A DNA stretch of 7,751 bases from an uncultured Atopobium sp. (GCA_900555335.1 USKU01000059.1:1-7751); one strand, 5' to 3'. Shown: positions 1 to 6,214, counted from the first letter of the stretch. The notes: a model not told the origin generated them from the sequence alone. Translations and numbers: made by a program.

Positions 1-1
1 G

Positions 2-154
2 GACGTCTTAGCTAAGTGTTACGGCGGTGACATTTCCAGAAAGCGCAAGCTGCTCGAGAAGCAAAAAGAGGGTAAGAAGCGCATGAAGCAGATTGGCTCA
101 GTCGAAGTGCCCCAAGAGGCGTTCTTGGCTGTTCTCAAGGTTGATGACGAGTAG
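2..154 (+). CDS. lepA: Elongation factor 4 (LepA), C-terminal fragment
   Basis: This is the last 50 codons of a gene that begins before the window; the frame opens at base 2 and ends at TAG 152-154. The peptide contains the CYGGDISRKRKLL block followed by a lysine-rich stretch (KEGKKRMKQIG) and VPQEAFLAVLKV. This is the highly conserved C-terminal domain found only in EF4/LepA GTPases, the part that reaches toward the tRNA and peptidyl-transferase centre. EF4 is a ribosome-associated translational GTPase that remodels stalled or mispositioned ribosomes and helps initiation and ribosome assembly. The GTPase domain lies outside the window. The next gene, dusB, starts only 9 nt after the stop, so the two are probably co-transcribed. 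Identification is secure from the C-terminal signature despite the short length. Confidence 0.95.
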   Translation, partial: DVLAKCYGGDISRKRKLLEKQKEGKKRMKQIGSVEVPQEAFLAVLKVDDE

Positions 155-163
155 AAGGTATCT

Positions 164-1255
164 GTGGAATCGCTTCAAACTATTATTGCAACCTGTGCCC
201 CTGAAGCTGGTCTTTCTTCTCGCATTATTCCTTTTGTGTCAGGTACTTCACTTAAGGAGCGCCTGTCTGCAAATCCCGTGCTTATGGCTCCTATGGCCGG
301 TGTCAGCGATGGCGTGTATCGCACTATGGCTCGAGCTGGCGGAGCAGGTCTTGCGTATTCAGAAATGGTTTCTGTTGCAGGAATTCATTATGGTGGCGAT
401 AAAACCTGGGAGCTTGTAGAGCCTCTTGCAACAGAGCCTGATATTGCTGTTCAACTCTTTGGTTCAAAGCCAGATCAGTTTAAAGAAGCAGCAGCTCAGA
501 TCAGTGAGCGCCTAGGAAATAAACTTGCGCTTATCGATATCAATATGGCCTGTCCTGTTCCTAAGGTTGTCAAAAAAGGGGAGGGATCAGCCCTTCTCGA
601 TACCCCAGAGCTTGCTGCAGAGCTGGTCAAAGCTTGTCTTTCTGAGGTCGCGGTGCCTGTTACCGTAAAGATTAGACGAGGTAGACGTCAGGATGAGGAA
701 GTAGCTCCTGAGTTTGCTCGCGCCATGGAAGCTGCGGGAGCGTCTGCTGTTGCTATTCATGGTCGCTTTGCCACCCAGATGTATCGAGGTCAGGCGGAGT
801 GGGAGACCGTTAATAGAGTTTGTGATGCTGTTTCAATTCCGGTAATAGGCTCTGGTGACATGCTCTCTGCTGAAGCGGCAGCTCATGCCCTTACAGAGAC
901 GGGTGTAACAGCTGTAATGATTGCTCGTGGAACCTATGGTAATCCTTGGATTTTCAAGAACACTCAAGCTTTAGTTGAAGGTCAAGCTCCACTTGTTCCA
1001 ACACTTGATCAGATGCTTGCATCTTTTATGATGCACGTACGTTTACTTGATGCTGCTCACATACATATTGCTCGTGCAAGAAGCCTCTCTACCTGGTATT
1101 TTAGGGGTATTCCAAACGCTGCCTATTGGCGTGGTAAGTCAGTAAGGTGTGTTACAGCTCAAGATTTTATTGATCTGGCGCTAGAGATTAATGAAACCGT
1201 CAAGCAACTTGAGGGTGAGCAGGAACCTCATCAGCACAATCCATCTATGAGCTAG
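164..1255 (+). CDS. dusB: tRNA-dihydrouridine synthase, DusB type
   Basis: The 363-residue protein is an FMN-dependent enzyme that reduces uridine to dihydrouridine in the tRNA D-loop. Visible motifs of the TIM-barrel are MAPMAGVSD (residues 41-49, FMN binding), DINMACP (125-131) with the catalytic cysteine C130, the VKIRRG block, HGR (199-201) with an FMN/substrate-site histidine, GSGDM, and ARGTYGNPWIF near the barrel end. A small helical tRNA-binding domain follows. The GTG start at 164 is supported by AGAAGGT (153-159), five bases upstream. That start leaves roughly 25 extra residues before the usual N-terminus of the family, but no later start has a comparable ribosome-binding site. DusB is chosen over other Dus types from the NPWIF-type ending and the Gram-positive context; the Dus family itself is certain. 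It is spaced 9 nt from both neighbours. Confidence 0.92.
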   Translation: MESLQTIIATCAPEAGLSSRIIPFVSGTSLKERLSANPVLMAPMAGVSDGVYRTMARAGGAGLAYSEMVSVAGIHYGGDKTWELVEPLATEPDIAVQLFGSKPDQFKEAAAQISERLGNKLALIDINMACPVPKVVKKGEGSALLDTPELAAELVKACLSEVAVPVTVKIRRGRRQDEEVAPEFARAMEAAGASAVAIHGRFATQMYRGQAEWETVNRVCDAVSIPVIGSGDMLSAEAAAHALTETGVTAVMIARGTYGNPWIFKNTQALVEGQAPLVPTLDQMLASFMMHVRLLDAAHIHIARARSLSTWYFRGIPNAAYWRGKSVRCVTAQDFIDLALEINETVKQLEGEQEPHQHNPSMS

Positions 1256-1264
1256 TGGTCTGTT

Positions 1265-2515
1265 GTGGATTCTTGGCAGTCTAAATACAATCAAACGGCT
1301 ACCTCTGCACTTTACCTGCATATTCCGTTTTGTTCTCAAAAATGCTTCTATTGTGATTTCTCTTCTTGGTCTACAAGACAAGATGACAGTCGCATGAAAA
1401 ATTATGTTAAAGCACTAAAACATCAGCTAGATGAAGCCGCTCAGCTTGGTTTGTTATCAGACACAAAAACAGTTTATATGGGTGGCGGAACGCCAAGCTT
1501 GCTTGGTCAAGATGCAGTGGATTTGGCGCAGCATACTTCAGCGATTGTAAATCCTGCTGAGTTCAGTATTGAAGCAAATCCGGACTCACTATCTGATGAT
1601 CTTCTCGCCAGTCTTACTACGGGCGGGGTAACACGAGTTTCTTTGGGAGTTCAAAGCTTTAACGATAATGAACTTAAGAAGTTGGGCAGAATTCACTCGG
1701 CCGACCTGGCTTACGACAGAGTACTTGCTGCAAAAGAGCATGGTTACGATGTGTCGGTTGATCTTATGTGTGCAATTCCTGAGCAAACAGAGAGTTCTTG
1801 GGAGTTTTCGCTCTCAAGATTTATCTCGCTTGACGTAAATCATGTGAGTGTCTATCCGCTAACCATTGAAGATGGCACGGCGCTGGCTAAGCAAACCCAG
1901 GATAAAGACACTTTTTGGAACGCCTATGACGTGCAGGCAGATCGAATGCAGGCGGCCTCAAAGGTGCTTCAAGCGGCGGGGTTTGAACGCTACGAGGTGG
2001 CAAGTTATGCTCGCAATCAGAAGAGCTGTAAGCACAATAAGATGTACTGGACAGGTGAGTCGTACTTTGGGCTTGGCACTAGTGCTGCAAGCATGTTGAC
2101 TGCAGCTGAGTACGATGTACTTGCCAAGGCCAACACCTCTTTGCCAAAGAGTCCGCAAAATGCCGTGCGTGCGCGGCTGGTGGTCCTTGATGCTCCAAGA
2201 AAAATTGCCGAAGGTGCATCGCTTTTCTCGACAGAGTTTGATGTTGAATTTCTGACTCAAAGAGAAGCTGTGGCAGAAGATTTGATGCTGCACGCTCGTC
2301 TTATGGAGCCAATTTCGCCTGCACTTTTGGATGAGGCTGAGCTGGTATTTGGCGCATCGCGTCTACATGATGTATTTGATGCGTGCGTACGAGATGGGCT
2401 GTTAGTTCATGTTGATGCGGCAAATTCTTGGATTGGAACTTCATATAAGCCTACCGAGAAGGGCTGGCTGCTTGGAAACGAGCTCTATGGACGTCTTTGG
2501 GATTTACGTCTGTAG
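1265..2515 (+). CDS. hemW: HemW, radical SAM heme chaperone-like (HemN-like)
   Basis: The 416-residue radical SAM protein has HIPFC...C..CDF at residues 19-32, giving the 4Fe-4S ligands C23, C27 and C30. The residue after the third cysteine pair is F32 rather than the extra cysteine of true oxygen-independent coproporphyrinogen oxidase HemN. GGGTPS (73-78) is the SAM-binding glycine motif, and HNKMYW (257-262) matches the HNxxYW heme-binding motif characteristic of HemW. HemW binds heme and inserts it into respiratory proteins; it is often misannotated as HemN. The GTG at 1265 is the first possible start after an in-frame TAG at 1253, which is the stop of dusB. No strong Shine-Dalgarno sequence precedes it, so translation may depend on coupling to dusB. 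A C-terminal HemN-type domain is present. The position after lepA is the standard Gram-positive location. Confidence 0.92.
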   Translation: MDSWQSKYNQTATSALYLHIPFCSQKCFYCDFSSWSTRQDDSRMKNYVKALKHQLDEAAQLGLLSDTKTVYMGGGTPSLLGQDAVDLAQHTSAIVNPAEFSIEANPDSLSDDLLASLTTGGVTRVSLGVQSFNDNELKKLGRIHSADLAYDRVLAAKEHGYDVSVDLMCAIPEQTESSWEFSLSRFISLDVNHVSVYPLTIEDGTALAKQTQDKDTFWNAYDVQADRMQAASKVLQAAGFERYEVASYARNQKSCKHNKMYWTGESYFGLGTSAASMLTAAEYDVLAKANTSLPKSPQNAVRARLVVLDAPRKIAEGASLFSTEFDVEFLTQREAVAEDLMLHARLMEPISPALLDEAELVFGASRLHDVFDACVRDGLLVHVDAANSWIGTSYKPTEKGWLLGNELYGRLWDLRL

Positions 2516-2609
2516 TGTGTTTGTGCTGCATTAACTTCAAAACAAGTGGGTACACTTTCAAACGTTCTCATGATGCAGATTTAGTTATGGGTTGAATCGG
2601 AGAGATTTC
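2516..2609 (+). promoter_or_regulatory. Intergenic gap before the DnaJ-like pair; possible promoter
   Basis: This 94-nt gap is the longest in the window and the best candidate for an internal promoter. A weak sigma-A-like pair is TTCAAA (2557-2562) and TTTAGT (2580-2585) with a 17-nt spacer, each 4 of 6 to consensus; it would place transcription about 18 nt before the start codon. A small inverted repeat, AAGTG and CACTT (2545-2549 and 2554-2558) around GGTA, lies just upstream and overlaps the candidate -35 box. A longer-range pair, CTGCAT (2526-2531) and ATGCAG (2573-2578), also exists. Neither a CIRCE element (HrcA site) nor a HAIR element (HspR site, CTTGAGT-N7-ACTCAAG) is visible, so heat-shock control by those repressors is not supported. 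There is no terminator for hemW. All of this is inference from weak matches. Confidence 0.25.
2599..2604 (+). promoter_or_regulatory. Ribosome-binding site that fixes the start of the DnaJ-like gene
   Basis: GGAGAG lies 5 nt before ATG 2610. It supports 2610 over the in-frame TTG at 2592, which lies upstream of this site, and over ATG 2619, which would be 14 nt away. Confidence 0.7.
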
Positions 2610-3716
2610 ATGGCTGCTATGAACGAAAAGGACTACTACGCCATCCTTGGTGTTTCTGAGTCCGCGACAGCTGAAGAAATTAGAAAAGCTTTTCAAACTA
2701 AAGCTCGCAAGCTTCATCCAGACGTCAACAAAGAGCCTGATGCTGAAGAGCGTTTTAAAGAGGTTTCTGAGGCATATGCTGTTTTGTCAGATACCGAGAA
2801 ACGCCGTCGTTATGACGCAATGAGAAGCGGTTCTTTCTATGGCGGCGGCTATGGACCTTCTGGTTATCCTGGTGGATCTGCCTATGGAGGTTCTCCTTTT
2901 GAGGGAGGCTTCCCGTTTGGTGATATCAACTTTACTAATTGGACCACTGGATCTCAAAAGCGCTCTCGCGCATACAAGCCTCAGACTGGCGCAGATATTG
3001 TCTACGACTTAACACTGAATGATACAGACGCTAAAAATGGCGTTAAGAAAGGTATCACGTATCAGCGCTTTGTTACTTGTGATGCTTGTGCTGGTAAGGG
3101 ATCTCAGCATAAGGCTGAGGCAACTACCTGTCCTACCTGCCACGGAACGGGCCATATTGACATTGACCTTTCTTCCATTTTTGGAGTAGGCAAGTTTAGA
3201 GTTGACTGTCCAGAGTGTGAAGGCGCTGGTCACGTCGTACAGGACCCATGCGACGTTTGTGGTGGTTCTGGACGTGTTTTGTCTGCAAGCGAAATTATGG
3301 TTGATGTACCAGCTAATTCACATGATGGTGACCAAATCAGAGTACCTGGAATGGGAAATGCAGGAACAAATTGTTCTGCAACTGGTGATTTTATCGTAAA
3401 TATTAAGGTTCCTTCAGAGCAGTTGACGTTCCGCCAACGCGCGGGAGCTCGTATCACAGGTATAACTGCAATGCTTCTTGTGTTTGTGGCGCTTAATTTA
3501 CGCTCACCACTATTTGCCATTGTGTTGATTCCGCTTTTGATATTTGGCATAAGAAATGTTCTTGCAGATGGCGTCAAGATGAATGCTGGCTGGTGGAGAA
3601 GCTTTGCAAATGCCTTTGTTTCGGGAATTATCAACGGTGCCTTCTACTCAATTATTATTATGACTTTGTATGCTTGTACGGCCGGATTAGGCCATGTCGG
3701 CTATATGGGAATTTAA
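2610..3716 (+). CDS. Membrane-anchored DnaJ-like protein: J-domain, zinc centre, C-terminal transmembrane segments
   Basis: The 368-residue protein begins like a type I DnaJ. The J-domain spans about residues 8-72 with the HPD tripeptide at 36-38, so it should stimulate DnaK ATPase. A Gly/Tyr/Ser-rich linker follows (about 73-116). All four CxxCxGxG zinc repeats are intact (C157/C160, C174/C177, C200/C203, C214/C217). The first substrate-binding lobe begins normally (EIMVDVPANSHDGDQIRVPG, then GDFIVNIKVP to about 268). It then departs from the family: the rest of that lobe, the second lobe and the dimerisation region are absent. In their place are hydrophobic segments at about 282-297, 300-318 and 333-358, ending in a short tail. 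Charged residues K323 and R330 lie between segments 2 and 3. With a cytoplasmic J-domain this fits three spanning helices with the C-terminus outside. The frame is unbroken and no lost C-terminal domain is found in another frame, so it looks like a real architecture. Its function is inferred: bringing DnaK to the membrane face. It precedes a canonical dnaJ by 33 nt. Confidence 0.85.
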   Translation: MAAMNEKDYYAILGVSESATAEEIRKAFQTKARKLHPDVNKEPDAEERFKEVSEAYAVLSDTEKRRRYDAMRSGSFYGGGYGPSGYPGGSAYGGSPFEGGFPFGDINFTNWTTGSQKRSRAYKPQTGADIVYDLTLNDTDAKNGVKKGITYQRFVTCDACAGKGSQHKAEATTCPTCHGTGHIDIDLSSIFGVGKFRVDCPECEGAGHVVQDPCDVCGGSGRVLSASEIMVDVPANSHDGDQIRVPGMGNAGTNCSATGDFIVNIKVPSEQLTFRQRAGARITGITAMLLVFVALNLRSPLFAIVLIPLLIFGIRNVLADGVKMNAGWWRSFANAFVSGIINGAFYSIIIMTLYACTAGLGHVGYMGI

Positions 3717-3730
3717 GTTTTAGGTTTTAC

Positions 3731-3738
3731 AAGGGGAG
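3731..3738 (+). promoter_or_regulatory. Ribosome-binding site of dnaJ
   Basis: AAGGGGAG lies 11 nt before GTG 3750. It is a strong Shine-Dalgarno match and supports GTG as the start. The 33-nt gap shows no terminator or obvious promoter. Confidence 0.65.
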
Positions 3739-3749
3739 AGTTAGTAAGC

Positions 3750-4943
3750 GTGGCAGAGAAGAAAGACTTCTACGAGCTCTTAGGTGTTGCTCGTGATGCA
3801 GACCAAAAAACAATCAAGCGAGCTTTTCTAAAGCTGGCAAGAAAGCTGCACCCTGATGTTTCTGATGATCCTCATGCAGAAGAGAAGTTTAAAGAGGTAA
3901 ACGAAGCTTATTCTGTGCTTTCAGATGAGCAAAAGCGTGCCAACTATGACCGTTATGGAGACCCTAATGGTCCTTCTGGTTTTGGTGGCGGCTATGTGGA
4001 TATGTCAGATATCTTTGGCGGTGGTTTTGGCGGCTTTGGAGATATCTTTGATTCCTTCTTTGGCGGCGGCCATGGTGGTCGTGGCGCTGCTCAGCGTACT
4101 CGTGGCAGTGATATGGGAATTAGACTCTCTATCACTTTGGAAGAGGCTGCTGCGGGTGTTACAAAAACTATCTCGTATAACAGACTTTCTACCTGTGATG
4201 ACTGTAATGGCACCGGCCTTGGTGAGGGTGGAAAAATTGAAGACTGCCCACGCTGTCACGGTACGGGTACGGTAGTTCAGGTCCAAAATACCGTCTTTGG
4301 TCAGATGCAGTCTCAGACCGTATGTCCAGAGTGCCAAGGAACAGGCAAAAAAGTCGAACATGCCTGTGAGACCTGTGGTGGCCAGGGAAGAACTCCTGAT
4401 CATGAGCGTGTTTCTGTTGAAATTCCTGCTGGTGTCCATTCTGGCCAGTCAATTTCTATTACCGGCAAGGGCGAGGCAGGTGTCAGAGGTGATACCTCTG
4501 GTGACCTCATCGTAACTATTGAGGTTTCCCAGCATAAAGACTTTGAGCGCAGGGGAGACGATCTCTTTACTTCAGTTAGTGTTGATTCTCTTGAGGCAAT
4601 TGTTGGTACCACCGTTACCATTGACGGCATTATCAAAGATGAAACTATTGAGATTTCTATACCTGCAGGTTGTAAGTATGGCCAGCAGCTAAGCGTGGCT
4701 GGTAAAGGCATGCCTCGTTTGCATACCAAGGCTCGTGGGAACCTTTACGTTCTGGTTCACATTGAGACTTCAACAGGACTGACTAAAGATCAGTTAGAGA
4801 CGCTTACCTCCCTTATTGATGAGCGCAAACAAAACTCAGCTCAAGAAACTCAAGATGAGCAGCATGATCAGAGTTCTGCAGCAGCAGATTCCTCTAATCA
4901 TAATGACAAGAAAGCCAAAAAGGCTTCCAAGAAGAGGCGCTAA
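3750..4943 (+). CDS. dnaJ: Chaperone protein DnaJ (type I Hsp40), canonical
   Basis: The 397-residue protein is a full type I J-protein that delivers unfolded clients to DnaK and triggers its ATPase in the cytoplasm. In order it has: a J-domain (about 4-70, HPD at 34-36); a Gly/Phe-rich region (about 72-115) with repeated DIFGGGFGGFG-type units; four CxxCxGxG zinc repeats (C149/C152, C166/C169, C192/C195, C206/C209); both C-terminal beta-sandwich lobes (VEIPAGVHSGQ, GDLIVTIEV, ISIPAGCKYGQ, GKGMPRL, GNLYVLVHIE); and an extra hydrophilic tail from about 357. The tail is Gln/Asp/Ser-rich and ends in a very basic stretch (KKAKKASKKRR, 387-397). The gene follows the membrane DnaJ-like gene and overlaps mtaB by one base. 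No dnaK, grpE or hrcA lies nearby in the window, so this resembles the actinobacterial dnaJ2 locus. Whether a second copy sits with dnaK elsewhere cannot be seen. Confidence 0.96.
   Translation: MAEKKDFYELLGVARDADQKTIKRAFLKLARKLHPDVSDDPHAEEKFKEVNEAYSVLSDEQKRANYDRYGDPNGPSGFGGGYVDMSDIFGGGFGGFGDIFDSFFGGGHGGRGAAQRTRGSDMGIRLSITLEEAAAGVTKTISYNRLSTCDDCNGTGLGEGGKIEDCPRCHGTGTVVQVQNTVFGQMQSQTVCPECQGTGKKVEHACETCGGQGRTPDHERVSVEIPAGVHSGQSISITGKGEAGVRGDTSGDLIVTIEVSQHKDFERRGDDLFTSVSVDSLEAIVGTTVTIDGIIKDETIEISIPAGCKYGQQLSVAGKGMPRLHTKARGNLYVLVHIETSTGLTKDQLETLTSLIDERKQNSAQETQDEQHDQSSAAADSSNHNDKKAKKASKKRR
4008..4050 (+). repeat. Direct repeat in the Gly/Phe region of dnaJ
   Basis: GATATCTTTG occurs at 4008-4017 and again at 4041-4050, 33 nt apart (11 codons). 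It encodes repeated Asp-Ile-Phe units in the flexible Gly/Phe linker. This is a coding repeat of low complexity, typical of DnaJ, and a possible site of slippage in linker length. Confidence 0.6.
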
Positions 4944-6214
4944 TGGCTCATGGAATTGCGCTCATAAATCTTGGATGCAGGGTAAATCGCGTTGAGCTTG
5001 ATTTAATGGCAGACTCTCTGCTTCGTATGGGGTGTCGCATTGTTGAAGAGGATGAAGCTCAGGCAATTGTTATCAACACCTGTGCTGTCACCGCAGAAGC
5101 CGAGGCTAAGACGAGAAAAGCCGTGCGTAAAGCAGCGCTTATGCCAGGAGCCCCTCTTGTAGTAGCAACGGGTTGTGTTGCAAGTCTTTTTGCTGACGAG
5201 CTTGCCTCTCTTGCTCCTAACGTTGTGGTAGAAGCCGAGAAGGACAAAGTTGCAGATAGAGTTCTTGAAGAGCTAGGCTTTGCTCCAGAATCCGTAAGTG
5301 ACGACGGTCTTGTCATCTCCAAGCCAACTCCAACAGGTCGCACACGCCCTGGTATCAAGATTCAAGACGGTTGCGATAATCGTTGTACCTTCTGCATTGT
5401 CTGGAAGGCGCGCGGTGCGGGAAAATCCCTTGATCCTCGTGAGGTTGTTTCGCAGGTAAAAGATGTTATGAGCAGAGGAGCTCAAGAGGTTGTTCTTACG
5501 GGAATTAATCTTGGTAGCTATAAAGCTCAACTTGAGGATGAGGGCAAGAAGACCCTCAGGCTCCCAGACCTTCTCGAGTATGTGCTTGAAAAAACAGAGG
5601 TAGGCCGCCTCAGGCTTTCTTCTCTTGAGCCACCTGATGTAAATGCTCGTTTAGTAGAGGTTATTGCTGCTTCCAACGGAAGAATTGCACCTTTTTTGCA
5701 CATCTGCCTTCAATCCGGATGTGACGCTGCGCTTGCACGTATGGGCAGGGTGTATAGGACAGAACTTTATCGCAACGCTGTTGAGGAAGCTCGCTCGGTA
5801 CTGCCAACTATTGCGTTAGGAACGGACCTTATTGTTGGTTTCCCTGGAGAAACTGATAAAGAATTTGAAGAGTCGTTTGAGTTTTGTCGTCAGATGGGCT
5901 TTTCAAAGATGCACGTATTTAGGTACTCCAAGCGACCTGGAACTCCTGCGGCTACCGCTCCAAATCAGGTAGATCCAAAGGTGATGGCTGAACGCGCCAA
6001 GAAAATGCGTGATCTGGGTAATGCCATGCGCTTTGATGCTGCTAAGAAGCTTGTTGGTACCTGCGATAATGTGGTGGTACAGTATCCTGGTAGGGGAATT
6101 TCTGGCGGTCTTTTTGATGTTCAGGTTGATCCTACTATTGAGCTTGATGAGCTTATTGCTATGCGCTTTGACGAAGTTTTACCTAATGGAACGCTAAAAG
6201 CCACTCGTTTGTAA
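4943..6214 (+). CDS. mtaB: tRNA (N6-L-threonylcarbamoyladenosine(37)-C2)-methylthiotransferase MtaB
   Basis: The 423-residue radical SAM methylthiotransferase is predicted to add a methylthio group to t6A37 of ANN-decoding tRNAs. The N-terminal UPF0004 domain supplies the auxiliary cluster ligands C12 (LGCRVNR), C47 (INTCAVT) and C78 (TGC). The radical SAM motif CDNRCTFC gives C144, C148 and C151. A TIM-barrel core follows (LTGINLGSY, RLSSLEPPD, LIVGFPGETDKEFEES), then a C-terminal TRAM-like region (about 360-423). The LGCRVNR start and SSLEP motif favour MtaB over MiaB and RimO. Two motifs depart from the common family form: IVWKARG instead of IIPxxRG after the third cysteine, and ICLQSGC instead of the usual PLQSGS. 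The ATG shares its A with the TAA of dnaJ (1-nt overlap), with AAGAGG (4932-4937) as ribosome-binding site, so the two are translationally coupled. Confidence 0.9.
   Translation: MAHGIALINLGCRVNRVELDLMADSLLRMGCRIVEEDEAQAIVINTCAVTAEAEAKTRKAVRKAALMPGAPLVVATGCVASLFADELASLAPNVVVEAEKDKVADRVLEELGFAPESVSDDGLVISKPTPTGRTRPGIKIQDGCDNRCTFCIVWKARGAGKSLDPREVVSQVKDVMSRGAQEVVLTGINLGSYKAQLEDEGKKTLRLPDLLEYVLEKTEVGRLRLSSLEPPDVNARLVEVIAASNGRIAPFLHICLQSGCDAALARMGRVYRTELYRNAVEEARSVLPTIALGTDLIVGFPGETDKEFEESFEFCRQMGFSKMHVFRYSKRPGTPAATAPNQVDPKVMAERAKKMRDLGNAMRFDAAKKLVGTCDNVVVQYPGRGISGGLFDVQVDPTIELDELIAMRFDEVLPNGTLKATRL

Noticed and set aside
93..419. Forward open frame spanning the lepA-dusB boundary
   Set aside because: It runs in a different frame through the end of lepA and the start of dusB. 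Both are certain in their own frames, and the hydrophobic translation is an artefact.
2592..2609. TTG at 2592 as an earlier start for the membrane DnaJ-like gene
   Set aside because: The clear ribosome-binding site GGAGAG (2599-2604) lies downstream of that TTG and correctly spaced for ATG 2610. The extra residues have no family support.
2516..2609. CIRCE or HAIR heat-shock operator upstream of the J-protein genes
   Set aside because: Neither TTAGCACTC-N9-GAGTGCTAA nor CTTGAGT-N7-ACTCAAG, nor a close variant, can be read in the gap.
3230..3634. Long reverse-strand open frame (134 codons) opposite the DnaJ-like gene
   Set aside because: It is antisense to a clearly conserved coding region, has no ribosome-binding site or recognisable domain, and is best explained by codon bias of the sense gene.
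3410..3749. Frameshift explanation for the missing C-terminal half of the first DnaJ-like protein
   Set aside because: The other two forward frames in this stretch show no CTD-I/CTD-II motifs. There are only about 300 nt before the next gene, too few for the missing domains, and the in-frame sequence is coherently hydrophobic.
4005..4439. Reverse-strand open frames opposite dnaJ (up to 144 codons)
   Set aside because: They lie opposite the low-complexity Gly/Phe and zinc-repeat coding sequence, and the translations are repetitive and match no family.
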